From a virus, in the IMG/VR virus record IMGVR_UViG_3300014911_000010, positions 1-49,829 of that record: a DNA stretch of 49,829 bases, one strand, 5' to 3'. The translations under genes were made by a program, and so were the position numbers. Of the stretch, positions 20,632-29,073 are shown piece after piece. Positions within the stretch are counted from its first letter, which is position 1. Each line of letters opens with the position of its first letter. The notes under the pieces were generated by a model that worked only from the letters and a program-made list of their open reading frames with translations, ran no database searches and had not been told where the DNA came from.

Positions 20632-21494
20632 GAATTCTAATTACTGGAGACAAAGGATTTATTGGAAGCCATCTTAGAAGAAAATTAGAAGAACTGAAAT
20701 ATGAGGTTTCTGGTTTTGATATTAGAAGGCATCCGACAGAAGATATGAGAAATAGGATGGCGGTTAATCAGGCATTCGCAAATTTTAGTCCAGATATAGT
20801 CATTCATCTTGCTGCTCTTGCTGGAGTGAGACAATCAGAACTCTATCCTGAATTGTATTTGGAAACAAATATAATTGGAACTTTTAATTTGTTGCTTGCT
20901 GCAAGAAGGTATAAGGTTAAAAAGTTTCTTTTTGCTTCCTCGTCAAGTGTTTATGGAGATAGAAGCGAAGCATTAAGAGAGGATATGATTTGTGATAATC
21001 CTTTATCTTTGTATGCCTATACAAAAATAGCAGGAGAGTTATTGTGTAAGTATTTTTATGATGTGCCGACAATAGTTTTTAGACCATTTACCGTGTACGG
21101 TGAAAATGGAAGAAAAGATATGGTTGTTTATAAATTGATTGAGGCTGGTTTAACTGGAAAAACCTTTTTCAAATATGGAGATGGTAGTTCTACACGAGGA
21201 TATACTAATGTTCACGATTTAGTAGATGGAATTGTAAGGTTAATGGATTATAAAGTGGATAGTAATTTTGAGGTTTTTAATCTTGGAGGACAGGAAGTAG
21301 TAAGATTAAATGATTTGATTAAGATTGTTAAGGAGCAATTTCCGAAATTAAAGGTTGTTCAAGTTCCCAGAAATAGGGTTGATGTAAAGCATAGTTTTGC
21401 TGACATTTCAAAAGCAAAATCAAAGGTCGGCTTCAATCCAAAAAGAAGATTTGAAAAAGAAATAAGGAAATTATGCAAGACGCTAATAGAATAA
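20628..21494 (+). CDS. NAD-dependent nucleotide-sugar epimerase, UDP-glucuronate epimerase-like (288 residues)
   Basis: LITGDKGFIGSHL (4-16), LAALAGVRQS (61-70), the SSSSVYG strand (104-110) and YAYTK (Tyr129, Lys133) place it among extended short-chain epimerases. LAALAGVRQS is close to the block of UDP-glucuronate 4-epimerases. RPFTVYGENGRKDM and GSSTRGYTNVHDLV are further family parts. Paired with the preceding dehydrogenase it would turn UDP-glucose into UDP-galacturonate or a similar sugar (inference from the pair). Confidence 0.8.
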   Translation: MRILITGDKGFIGSHLRRKLEELKYEVSGFDIRRHPTEDMRNRMAVNQAFANFSPDIVIHLAALAGVRQSELYPELYLETNIIGTFNLLLAARRYKVKKFLFASSSSVYGDRSEALREDMICDNPLSLYAYTKIAGELLCKYFYDVPTIVFRPFTVYGENGRKDMVVYKLIEAGLTGKTFFKYGDGSSTRGYTNVHDLVDGIVRLMDYKVDSNFEVFNLGGQEVVRLNDLIKIVKEQFPKLKVVQVPRNRVDVKHSFADISKAKSKVGFNPKRRFEKEIRKLCKTLIE

Positions 21495-21853
21495 AGAAGG
21501 TTTTAGCAGAAGTTCTTAGAGATAAAGAAGATAACTTGATTAAGTTGTATTTTGATTGGCATTTTAGGTACACGGGACACCCAAACCTGGAAGAAGAGAT
21601 AAAAAGGTTACAGAGTGAGTTAGATGTAGCCAGGATACCAAAAGAAAAATCCACTCAAGATAAAGAAAGAATCCTGGTTTTAGAAAAAAGATTGGAAGAA
21701 TTAAAAAAGGTGTCAAATGAGATTGCTTTTATTGGAGAGACAATTGAAAATGCGAAGAAATTAATAGAGGAATTGAAAAATTGTATTAATCATCCTGAAA
21801 AAGTTTTGGAGTATGAGGAATATAAAAAGAAAATTTCTCGTAAGCGTGGATGA
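21473..21853 (+). CDS. coiled-coil protein of unknown role (126 residues)
   Basis: It begins inside the epimerase gene and has a long predicted coiled coil (about residues 35-120: LEEEIKRLQSELDVARI, KERILVLEKRLEELKKVSNE). No catalytic motif. Overlaps the polysaccharide deacetylase by 41 bases. Its place inside the glycan string suggests a scaffold or accessory role, but that is a guess. Confidence 0.6.
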   Translation: MQDANRIKKVLAEVLRDKEDNLIKLYFDWHFRYTGHPNLEEEIKRLQSELDVARIPKEKSTQDKERILVLEKRLEELKKVSNEIAFIGETIENAKKLIEELKNCINHPEKVLEYEEYKKKISRKRG

Positions 21854-22493
21854 TGGAAGTTTAGATGATTTAGAAATAGCAGATTTATTACTGAAATACG
21901 AGATACCAGCGGTTTTCTATATTCCTGGAAATTGTGATTTGACAGAAGACCAGATTAAAAAACTGGCAGGATTAGGAAGTTGCAAGCTTAGGGACAAGAT
22001 AAGAAAATTATTTGACATAGGAGCTCATACATTAACACATCCTCAAGATTTGAAAAGATTAAATGATGAAGAATTAATGAAAGAGATTGCTGGTTCAAAG
22101 GCTTGGTTAGAAAGAATAATAAAAAGACCAGTTACAAAATTTGCTTATCCAAGAGGGAGATTCGATGAAAGAGTAAAAGAAAAAGTTAGATTGGCAGGAT
22201 TTAAAGAAGCAAGGACAACAAGGATATTGAATACAGATTTTCCAGATGACCCGTTTGAGACAGATGCTACAATTCATCTTCATCCAGATAGAAAGGAGTA
22301 TAAAGAAAAAACTTGGAATGAGGTAGGGTTTGAATTATTTGACAAAGTAGTTAAGGAAGGAGGGCGGTTTGAGTTATTTATGCATAGTTGGGAGGTGGCG
22401 AAGTATAATATGGAGGAATTTCTTGAAGATTTTCTGGCTTATATGCACGATGAATTAAAAAGAATAAAGTATGAAGATATTTATTCCAAATAG
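21813..22493 (+). CDS. NodB-type polysaccharide deacetylase (226 residues)
   Basis: LVSVDDGSLDD (Asp13-Asp14) is motif 1, IGAHTLTHP (His72, His76) motif 2 with the zinc-binding HxxxH, and FAYPRGRFDE motif 3 of carbohydrate esterase family 4. It removes acetyl groups from N-acetylated sugars in glycans. It is the second sugar deacetylase in this string, with the PIG-L one at 12366. No signal peptide, so it would act in the cytoplasm. Confidence 0.82.
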   Translation: MRNIKRKFLVSVDDGSLDDLEIADLLLKYEIPAVFYIPGNCDLTEDQIKKLAGLGSCKLRDKIRKLFDIGAHTLTHPQDLKRLNDEELMKEIAGSKAWLERIIKRPVTKFAYPRGRFDERVKEKVRLAGFKEARTTRILNTDFPDDPFETDATIHLHPDRKEYKEKTWNEVGFELFDKVVKEGGRFELFMHSWEVAKYNMEEFLEDFLAYMHDELKRIKYEDIYSK

Positions 22494-23325
22494 AGCAAGG
22501 CAAGGAATTGGTGGGGGTTGGCGGTTTACTGAAAATATCCAAAAAGCATTGAGAGGCAAGGTTAATTTTATCAATCGGTGGCAGGATTGTGATATTTATT
22601 TTATCCCTGGTGCAACATTAGCAGAGAGAAATGAAGTAGAGCAGGCAAAACAGGCAGGAAAAAAGATTGTTTTGAGAATTGATAACTTGCCTCGCAATTC
22701 AAGGAATAGAAACACTGGAACTTCAAGATTATATGATTTTGCCCAAATGGCGGATGAGGTAGTGTATCAATCACAGTGGAGCAGAGAATTCATTATGCCT
22801 TTCATTAGAAAAGATGGGGAAGTTATCTTGAATGGAGTTGATACTTCTATTTTTAGACCAAACGGAGAATTTATAGACACACAAGGAAAACCTCAGTATC
22901 TCTATATCAGATATAATAGAGATGAAACAAAAAGGTGGGAATTGGCTTGGTATTGGTTTCAGAAAGAGTATTTCAAAAACTCAGATGCTCATTTATGGAT
23001 AGCGGGTAGATTTAGCGAGGAACAGAGAAGATATAATTTTGATTTATTTGGTGGAGCGGAAAAAAGATATAGATACTTTGGAGTAGTAGAAAATCCTCTT
23101 GAATTAGCAAAAATCTATAGGTCAGCAGATGTCTTGTTATGTCCTTATTCAAATGAAGCTTGTTCAAATGTTGTAGCAGAAGCACTTGCTTGCGGGCTAA
23201 AGATAAAATACCAACCCAACGATTCAGGTGGTATACCTGAACAAGTAGAGGTTGGTCCCATTTCTTTAGAGAAAATGGGAGAAAAATACTTAAAAATCTT
23301 TAAAAAAGTGTATGAAAAAAGATAA
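22471..23325 (+). CDS. GT4-like glycosyltransferase (284 residues)
   Basis: GIGGGWRFTENIQKAL is the N-terminal nucleotide/acceptor loop, VILNGVDTSIF the link between the two Rossmann domains, and LCPYSNEACSNVVAEALACG the donor-binding E-x7-E block of GT4-type enzymes. It is shorter than usual (284), with few residues after the donor site. Overlaps the deacetylase by 23 bases. Confidence 0.78.
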   Translation: MKIFIPNRARQGIGGGWRFTENIQKALRGKVNFINRWQDCDIYFIPGATLAERNEVEQAKQAGKKIVLRIDNLPRNSRNRNTGTSRLYDFAQMADEVVYQSQWSREFIMPFIRKDGEVILNGVDTSIFRPNGEFIDTQGKPQYLYIRYNRDETKRWELAWYWFQKEYFKNSDAHLWIAGRFSEEQRRYNFDLFGGAEKRYRYFGVVENPLELAKIYRSADVLLCPYSNEACSNVVAEALACGLKIKYQPNDSGGIPEQVEVGPISLEKMGEKYLKIFKKVYEKR

Positions 23326-23512
23326 AACATTAGCAGGTATTCTTTCATTTTTAGTTCCTGGATTAGGACAGGTCTACGCTGGAAAAATAGCAAGGGGAAT
23401 TGTATTCTTTGTAGCAGCAGCAATAGGATATGTTGCCTTTGTTCTACCTGGGGTAATTGTCTGGATAATTAATATCTTTGATGCTGTTAAGCAGGCTGAG
23501 AGACAAGAATAA
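23312..23512 (+). CDS. TM2-like small membrane protein (66 residues)
   Basis: LAGILSFLVPGLGQVYAGKI matches the first block of TM2-type domains (S-F-x-P-G-x-G-Q-x-Y-x-G), followed by a second membrane helix (VFFVAAAIGYVAFVLPGVIV) and a short cytoplasmic end. Such two-span proteins are common next to glycan and envelope genes; the function is not known. Overlaps the glycosyltransferase by 14 bases. Confidence 0.7.
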   Translation: MKKDKTLAGILSFLVPGLGQVYAGKIARGIVFFVAAAIGYVAFVLPGVIVWIINIFDAVKQAERQE

Positions 23513-23516
23513 CCTT

Positions 23517-23741
23517 ATGAGTACGGTAAGAATACAATTAGAAAACTGGTTAAAAACAATTGATGTAAAAGCAGATAGAGTTTTAGATGCGGGTGGGAGT
23601 GAGAAAAGTATTAAAGGAAGAACTAAGTCTTTTGATGTGAAAGAATTATTGATTCTTGATTTAAAAGAGCCACATCAAGGGGTTAAACCAGATATTGTTT
23701 GTGATTTAAATTATCCTATTAAATTTATTAAGAAATCTTGA
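23517..23741 (+). CDS. N-terminal part of a split SAM methyltransferase (74 residues)
   Basis: RVLDAGGSEKSIKG (about residues 21-34) is SAM-binding motif I and the strand LLILDLKEPHQGVKPDIVCD holds motif II. The frame then stops after FIKKS. The missing rest of a class I methyltransferase is present at 24397, after an HNH endonuclease gene. I start at ATG 23517; the frame from 23478 lies in the previous gene. Confidence 0.65.
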   Translation: MSTVRIQLENWLKTIDVKADRVLDAGGSEKSIKGRTKSFDVKELLILDLKEPHQGVKPDIVCDLNYPIKFIKKS

Positions 23742-23766
23742 TTTTACTGGATTGGCATACTATAAT
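23738..23766 (+). promoter_or_regulatory. sigma-70 type promoter of the homing endonuclease
   Basis: TTGATT (23738-23743), 17-base spacer, TATAAT (23761-23766), then the ATG of the HNH gene only 9 bases later, so the transcript would be almost leaderless. Inserted endonuclease genes often carry their own promoter. Confidence 0.6.
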
Positions 23767-23774
23767 AAAATAAT

Positions 23775-24407
23775 ATGCCAACAGGAGTTTATAAACGAAC
23801 AAAAGAACACAGAGAGAAGTTATCTAAGATTTTTAGTGGTAAAGGAAATCCTTTTTACGGGAGGAAGCATACTGAAGAAGCTAAGAAAAAAATGAGTGAG
23901 GTTCATAAAGGAAAGATTCCTTGGAATAAAGGATTGAAAGGTATTCATTTTTCTCCCAGAACTGAAATTAAAAAAGGACAACATTTATCTCTAAAAACTG
24001 AGATTAAAAAAAGACAGCATTTATCTCCAGAAACTGAATTTAAGAAAGGACATACTCCTTGGATTAAAGGAAAAAAGATGTCGTTGGAGTTTAGAAGATA
24101 TTTGAGTAAAGTTCATAAAGGAATTCAAGCAAAAGAAAAACATCCTAATTGGAAAGGAGGATTAGATAAGTATAATAAAGATAGGCTTAAAGGATTAGAA
24201 TGGAGAATAGTAAGAGAAAAAGTATTAATAAGAGATAAATATAGCTGTCAGAAATGTGGTAGAAGAGATAATTTAGTAGTTCATCATAAAAAAGACCCAG
24301 AGGATAATAGTCTGAATAATCTTATTACCCTATGTGTTAGTTGTCATACGAAATTGCATTGGGAATTGTTCAAAAAATACAAAAAACAATACAAAAATGT
24401 TAAATAG
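23775..24407 (+). CDS. NUMOD3/HNH homing endonuclease (210 residues)
   Basis: The first half has DNA-binding modules of the NUMOD3 type (ERHREKLSK-like start, GRKHTEEAKKKMSEVHKG) and three tandem copies of about 12 residues around TEIKKGQHLS (about 57-95). The second half is an HNH core: SCQKCGRRDNLVVHHKKDPE with CxxC and HH, then NLITLCVSCHTKLH. This is the build of GIY-YIG/HNH-associated homing endonucleases. It lies exactly between the two halves of a methyltransferase gene. No group I intron sequence fits in the short flanks. Confidence 0.82.
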   Translation: MPTGVYKRTKEHREKLSKIFSGKGNPFYGRKHTEEAKKKMSEVHKGKIPWNKGLKGIHFSPRTEIKKGQHLSLKTEIKKRQHLSPETEFKKGHTPWIKGKKMSLEFRRYLSKVHKGIQAKEKHPNWKGGLDKYNKDRLKGLEWRIVREKVLIRDKYSCQKCGRRDNLVVHHKKDPEDNSLNNLITLCVSCHTKLHWELFKKYKKQYKNVK

Positions 24408-24834
24408 TATTGATGAGAAATATAAGGAGTATTTTGACCAGATTTTTTGTCTTGAAACTTTCGAATATATTTTTGACCCAATTACTGCTTTAAGAAATTT
24501 GAATAAATTACTGAAACCTAATGGATTGCTTTTTATTAGTTTCCTTTTTGTATATCCGCATCATAATCCAGAAGGGCACGACTACTTGAGATATACAAGA
24601 TGGGGAGTAGAAAGATTATTAGAAGAAACTGGATTTAAGATACTGGAATTAAAGCCAAGAATAGAACAAGGGGGAATAAGAGGGGCAGGAAGTATAAAAA
24701 TAAAACCAGAATTTTCTTTGATTGAAAGGTTTTATCAACAGGAAGGAATGCATCCTGTTAGAGATTTTAATCACCAAGAAATTGGATATCTTTGTAAGGC
24801 TCAAAAATATGAGAACTCTAATTGTAGTAGATAA
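24397..24834 (+). CDS. C-terminal part of the split SAM methyltransferase (145 residues)
   Basis: After MLNSIDEKYKEYFD come IFCLETFEYIFDPITALRNL (motif IV/post-II helix) and LLKPNGLLFISFLFVYPHHN (motif V-VI), then a region ending in IGYLCKAQKYENSNCSR. This is the second half of a class I methyltransferase (WcaA/FkbM-neighbourhood type). ATG 24397 overlaps the HNH stop, so the half can be translated on its own. The frame upstream of this ATG (from 24334) is HNH DNA in another phase. Confidence 0.7.
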   Translation: MLNSIDEKYKEYFDQIFCLETFEYIFDPITALRNLNKLLKPNGLLFISFLFVYPHHNPEGHDYLRYTRWGVERLLEETGFKILELKPRIEQGGIRGAGSIKIKPEFSLIERFYQQEGMHPVRDFNHQEIGYLCKAQKYENSNCSR

Positions 24835-26374
24835 AATAAAAAGTGCTATTTGGAGATTATCAGAAATGATTCAGAGATATAACGAGCACCTCTTTATTGA
24901 TATCTTGCCTTTTCATCCGAAAAGGTATAGTCAGGATGATTTGAGATTGTTTGAAGAAAAAGCAAAAGATGCTGATTTAATCCATTTTATGTATTGGAAA
25001 AATGCTTTGATTTTATTGAAACGTTTTCCTTCTTTAAGGGATAAACCTAAAATTTTAACTCACCATAACCCTTATGACTTGCATCAGGATAATTGGAAAG
25101 ATTTCAACGCTGTTGTAGTCCATAATAAAACTCAATTAAAAGAACTTCCTGGCTCTTTTATGATACCTCACGCAGTTGATTTGAATTTCTTTAAATATAA
25201 TTCCAATTATACAGAAAATAAAGTAGTGGGAATGGTTGCTTTTAGAATAGAAGGACATAAAGGGATAAAAGAAGTTGCTCAGGCGTGTAAAGAATTAGGA
25301 TATAAGTTTTTGTTAGTTGGACGAATTTCAAAGCCAAATTATTTTAAAGAAATAATAGAAGTTAATCCTGAAACTGATTTTAGAGAAGATGTGTCGGACG
25401 AAGAACTAAGAGGGGCATATAAAGAAATGGCGGTTTTGGTTTGTAATTCAGTTGATAATTTTGAATCTGGACCTTTAGTTGTTTTAGAAGCAATGGCTAC
25501 TGGCGTTCCTGTTTTAACAAGAAATATAGGATTAGTGCCTGATGTTTACAATGAAAAGAATATGGTAGTAAGAAGCGGTCAGTATAATGATTTGGAAGAT
25601 TTAAAGAATGAGTTGAAGGTTCTAATGGAAAATAGAGAAATAAGGTTGAGAATAAGAGAAAATGCCTGGCAAACTGTTAAGAATATGTCAGCAGAACATT
25701 ATGCCAGAAGATATGCTGAACTTTACAATATGGTGTTGTTTGAAGAACCTCTTGTTTCTGTGATTATTCCTACCTACAACAGAAAAGAGCAGGTGGCAGA
25801 GATTTTAAAGTCATTAGATAGTCAAACCTATCAGAATATAGAGGCTGTAGTAGTAGATGACAATTCAATTGACGGAACAGAGTCGGTAGTAAAACAAATG
25901 AGAGAAAGGGTTAGGTATCCTATTAAGTTCTTGGAGACAGGTAGAGAAGGATATAATTTAGCAATGGCAAGGAATATGGGAGCAATAGAGGCAGAAGGAA
26001 AAATATTATTGTTTTGTGATGATAGATTAAAACCTCATTCTGATGCTGTTTATCAATTTGCTAAACAGGTCTTGAAAGATAAAGAAAAGATATGGTATTT
26101 TGGAGATAAAGGGAGTGGAAAACAAAGTTTTGTTGAGAACTTTAGTGCCATTAGAAGAAGTCATTTTATTAACGCTGGAATGCTCTCGGAAAGAATGGAT
26201 AGATATGGTGGAATAACCCAAGAGGTTAGTTTGAGATTTAGAAGTCAGGGATTTAAATTCAGATATGTTCCTTTTGCAAAAGCGAAGGAAATCAAATCAT
26301 CAAGAGCAAAGAAAACCAGAAAAGATGATATTTACAAGATGAAATTAAAACTCTTTAAGATGTATGGAAAATGA
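24809..26374 (+). CDS. two-domain glycosyltransferase, GT-B (GT4-like) fused to GT-A (GT2) (521 residues)
   Basis: Residues about 1-310 are GT4-like: HHNPYDLHQDNWKDFNAVVV, MIPHAVDLNFF, FRIEGHKGIKEVAQA and NFESGPLVVLEAMATGVPV (donor E-x7-E). From about residue 314 a GT2 domain begins, PLVSVIIPTYNRKEQVAEIL, with VVVDDNSIDGTESV and FCDDRLKPH (DxD-like metal site). Such fusions build two successive glycan linkages. The start ATG 24809 is chosen over 24722 because the latter lies in the methyltransferase half. Confidence 0.8.
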   Translation: MRTLIVVDKIKSAIWRLSEMIQRYNEHLFIDILPFHPKRYSQDDLRLFEEKAKDADLIHFMYWKNALILLKRFPSLRDKPKILTHHNPYDLHQDNWKDFNAVVVHNKTQLKELPGSFMIPHAVDLNFFKYNSNYTENKVVGMVAFRIEGHKGIKEVAQACKELGYKFLLVGRISKPNYFKEIIEVNPETDFREDVSDEELRGAYKEMAVLVCNSVDNFESGPLVVLEAMATGVPVLTRNIGLVPDVYNEKNMVVRSGQYNDLEDLKNELKVLMENREIRLRIRENAWQTVKNMSAEHYARRYAELYNMVLFEEPLVSVIIPTYNRKEQVAEILKSLDSQTYQNIEAVVVDDNSIDGTESVVKQMRERVRYPIKFLETGREGYNLAMARNMGAIEAEGKILLFCDDRLKPHSDAVYQFAKQVLKDKEKIWYFGDKGSGKQSFVENFSAIRRSHFINAGMLSERMDRYGGITQEVSLRFRSQGFKFRYVPFAKAKEIKSSRAKKTRKDDIYKMKLKLFKMYGK

Positions 26375-26645
26375 AGTTTCAAAAGATATTCTTGACAATA
26401 TAGCAAAATATGCAGATAAGAGAAGAACCATTTGTGAAGTTTTGAGAGAAATTTATGATTTAACTTTTGCTATTGGAAATGAAACTATTAGAGAAGAAAT
26501 AAGGGTTAGGTTAAGAACCACTTACGGAATGGCAAAGAAAATGGATAGAAAGCTTCACGAATATAAGTTTGATTGGGATAAAGATTTTTGGGAGGTTAAC
26601 AAAGATTATGCTCGTGATTTAGAAAGAAGAAGTAAAAGAAAATAG
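26364..26645 (+). CDS. unknown helical protein (93 residues)
   Basis: A helical protein (RRTICEVLREIYDLTFAIGN, then YGMAKKMDRKLHEYKFDWDK). It overlaps the glycosyltransferase by 11 bases. I recall short proteins of this kind between methyltransferase and glycosyltransferase genes in phages, but not a function. Confidence 0.6.
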   Translation: MENEVSKDILDNIAKYADKRRTICEVLREIYDLTFAIGNETIREEIRVRLRTTYGMAKKMDRKLHEYKFDWDKDFWEVNKDYARDLERRSKRK

Positions 26646-26669
26646 TTTCTGTAATGCATTATAGAATTT

Positions 26670-27140
26670 ATGAAAAACAAGGTTGAATTAAAGAAAATTG
26701 ATAACTTAAGAGTTGATTTAGGATGTGGGCGAGCAAAAGACCCAGATAAGATTGGTATTGATTGGGAGGATTATGGGCAAGAAATAGTTTGGGATATTAC
26801 AAAAGGTATTCCTTTGCCTGATAATTCCTGCATAGAAATCAAAGCACATAGTATCTTGGAGCATTTATATCCTGATGATGTGATTTTTGTTATGAAAGAA
26901 TGTCATAGAGTTCTGAAGAAAGGCGGAGTATTTAACATTGTTGTTCCTTATGCTGGTAGCGAAGGTTCTTTTAGAGACCCCACGCATAAAAGTTTTTGGA
27001 CTGAAAGCACGTTTGATTACTTTTGTGGTCCAAGAAAATATCATGACTTAGACCCAAAAAATGAATTCAGATTCAAAAAAATAAAGGTTGAGGAAAAAGA
27101 TGGAGGAGCAATCTATGCTCAATTAACTCCAGTTAAATAG
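26670..27140 (+). CDS. SAM-dependent methyltransferase (156 residues)
   Basis: LRVDLGCGRAKDPDKIGIDW is SAM motif I-II, IKAHSILEHLYPDDVIFVMK the motif with the ExHLxP-like helix, and RVLKKGGVFNIVVPYAGSEG motif V. Small class I methyltransferases like this occur in phage glycan clusters and methylate sugars or other small groups. No domain insertion. ATG 26670 has no Shine-Dalgarno sequence. Confidence 0.75.
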   Translation: MKNKVELKKIDNLRVDLGCGRAKDPDKIGIDWEDYGQEIVWDITKGIPLPDNSCIEIKAHSILEHLYPDDVIFVMKECHRVLKKGGVFNIVVPYAGSEGSFRDPTHKSFWTESTFDYFCGPRKYHDLDPKNEFRFKKIKVEEKDGGAIYAQLTPVK

Positions 27141-27141
27141 T

Positions 27142-28225
27142 ATGAGTAAAAATAATAAACCACGTGTCAGGGTATTCTCGTTACCTTGGCACGTGGCTTG
27201 ACCCCCGCAAGGGGGATTGGGCACATCAATACGAATTATTAAAAATACCTTTTGAGTGGACTTATTTGGTTCAGTATGCCAGAAATTGGGGAGAACAGGC
27301 TCGCCCTATGCCCAAACATTTAAAATGGACGCCTTATTATGAACCTGGGAAATATGACTTAGCAATTCTGCACGTTGACCAGCAATGTTTATCTCCAAGA
27401 TTAAGTAGAGGAAAAGCAGGAGTATTTAAACAGGTTAGAAGTCAGATAAAGGATATACCGATAATAGTAATAAATCACGGAACGCCAGTTTACCCAGAAA
27501 CATTTATTCAATTAGCAGCAGAAGAAGGGTATCCGCCTACAGAAGCATCAGCAGAAGAATGGGCAAGGAGAAAAATGAAAGAATTATTAAAAGGAGTAGC
27601 AGAGATGGTAGTTAATTCTTATCAGGCAAGAGAAATGTGGGGATGGGGAAAAACAATAATACACGGCTTTGACTCAGAAGAATGGTGGGATTTACCTAAA
27701 GAACCAAGAGTTGTAACTTTTATTAGCCCAGCAGGTATAGGTCAAAAGTATTATGGAAGGAGATTGTTTAGTGATACAAGAGAAATTTTAAGAAGTAAAT
27801 ACGGGATAGAGTTGGTTTGGATAGGACAGGATAAATGGTGTCAAAATTGGGATGATTATCGTGATTTTTTAGGAAGGTCTTTGATTTATTTTAATCCTAC
27901 AATTGGAAGTCCGATGCCCAGGACGAGAAGTGAGGCGATGCTGAGCTCGTGCTGTGTAGTAACTACAAAACATCAAGATGCTGATAGATTTATTAAGCAC
28001 GGAGTTAATGGATTTTTGGTTAATGATAATCCAGAAGATTGTGCTAAGCAAATTGCCGAGTTAATGTTTGATTATAAAAGAGCAGTGAGAGTAGGAAAAG
28101 AAGGGAGAAAAACTGCTGTAAAATTATTCAGTGGGAAAAGATTTCGCAGAGAGTGGTTAGAATTAGTTTCAAAGGTTCTAGGTCGGGATTTGAGCTATTT
28201 AGAAAATAAAGTAAATGAGCCATAA
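27142..28225 (+). CDS. glycosyltransferase with a 25-base gap near the start
   Basis: From ATG 27142 the frame reads to PRVRVFSLPWHVA and then TGA (27199). From 27224 another frame continues HQYELLKIPFEWTYLV without stop to 28225. If bases 27199-27223 are skipped, the chain reads W-H-V-A-H-Q-Y-E-L, a block I associate with this family's N-terminus. The downstream frame also has a GTG start at 27164 giving 353 residues. The rest is a GT-B enzyme: VNSYQAREMWGWGKTIIHGF, FSDTREILRSKYGIELVWIG and GSPMPRTRSEAMLSSCCVVT with the donor-site Glu. Whether the gap is bypassed, frameshifted or simply a disruption is open. Confidence 0.7.
27199..27223 (+). other. 25-base hairpin insertion/coding gap in the glycosyltransferase
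   Basis: GCT at 27196-27198 is followed by the stop TGA, then CCCCC (27202-27206), GCAA tetraloop, GGGGG (27211-27215), ATTGG and GCA (27221-27223), after which CAT resumes the downstream frame. A 7-bp inverted repeat CCACGTG/CACGTGG (27160-27166 with 27190-27196) lies immediately upstream. The layout, matching Ala codons at both edges, stop after the first, stable hairpin, purine-rich stretch before the second, parallels the T4 gene 60 bypass region. Confidence 0.55.
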
Positions 28226-29073
28226 TGTCGGTGTATAATAATAAACCAATCGGGATACTTCTTTTTGAACAATTTCACGGACGTTCGCCTAATAGTATTG
28301 GCAGTTCTCGGATTAGAGGTCATTGGCTTGTTAAGTATTGGGATAAGGCTGAGATATTTCAACAAGGAGCAAAGTATGATGTGGTAATTTTTCAAAAGGT
28401 TTATTGGTTGGATTATGTTAAGATATTTAAAGGGATAAAGATTCTTGATATTTGCGACCCCGACTACTTGGATACAGTTCCAGTAAAAGAGATAATAGAT
28501 AATTGTGATGCCGTTACTACTTCTACTGAAGCATTGGCAGAGGCAGTGAGACAATTTACAGATAAACCAGTTAGATGTATTCCTGATAGGGTAGATTTGG
28601 AAACTCACAATGTTCAGAAAAAGCATCAAGGAAGAGCAAAGAAAGTGGTTTGGTTTGGTTATTCTCACAATGCTGAAACGCTTGATGCTACAATTTCAAC
28701 ATTAAAAAGATTTGGGTTAAAATTAAAAGTAATCTCTGATTTTCGCCCCCCTTATTCAAAAGCAGATGAGAATGTAAAATTTGAGAATGAAACATTTAAT
28801 AAAGAAGTTTTAGATTGTGATATTGTCCTACTCCCAAAAGATACCAGACCAAGAGGAAGATTTAAGAGCAATAATAAAACATTGATTGCTTGGGCTTTAG
28901 GAATGCCAGTTGCTACTAATTTTGACGAATTAAAAAGATTTTTAGACCCTTTAGAAAGGCAAAAGGAAGTAGAAAAAAGATTAAAAGAAATAAGAAAGAA
29001 GTGGGATGTTAAGAAATCAGTTGAAGAATTTAAAAATCTGATTCAAGAAATAAAAAATGGAAAAAGATTATGA
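28225..29073 (+). CDS. GT-B type glycosyltransferase (282 residues)
   Basis: SPNSIGSSRIRGHWLVKYW is an N-terminal loop, CDPDYLDTVPVKEIIDNCDA and TTSTEALAEAVRQFTDKPV the middle of the first domain, then KKVVWFGYSHNAETLDATIS begins the second Rossmann domain. LLPKDTRPRGRFKSNNKTLI AWALG-type sequence is the donor site (K-x-N-K block, with no classical E-x7-E). It starts at ATG 28225, overlapping the previous stop by one base. Confidence 0.7.
   Translation: MSVYNNKPIGILLFEQFHGRSPNSIGSSRIRGHWLVKYWDKAEIFQQGAKYDVVIFQKVYWLDYVKIFKGIKILDICDPDYLDTVPVKEIIDNCDAVTTSTEALAEAVRQFTDKPVRCIPDRVDLETHNVQKKHQGRAKKVVWFGYSHNAETLDATISTLKRFGLKLKVISDFRPPYSKADENVKFENETFNKEVLDCDIVLLPKDTRPRGRFKSNNKTLIAWALGMPVATNFDELKRFLDPLERQKEVEKRLKEIRKKWDVKKSVEEFKNLIQEIKNGKRL

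Noticed and set aside
21425-21429. GGTCG inside coding sequence (also 28192, 33048, 34545, 46671)
   Set aside because: These copies lie within genes at no fixed distance from a start codon, so I do not count them as leader boxes.
24334-24396. Upstream codons of the methyltransferase C-terminal half
   Set aside because: They are HNH gene sequence in another frame. ATG 24397 is the first start that fits the methyltransferase.
23718-24415. Group I intron around the HNH gene
   Set aside because: The non-coding flanks are only about 33 and 0 bases, far too short for a group I ribozyme core.
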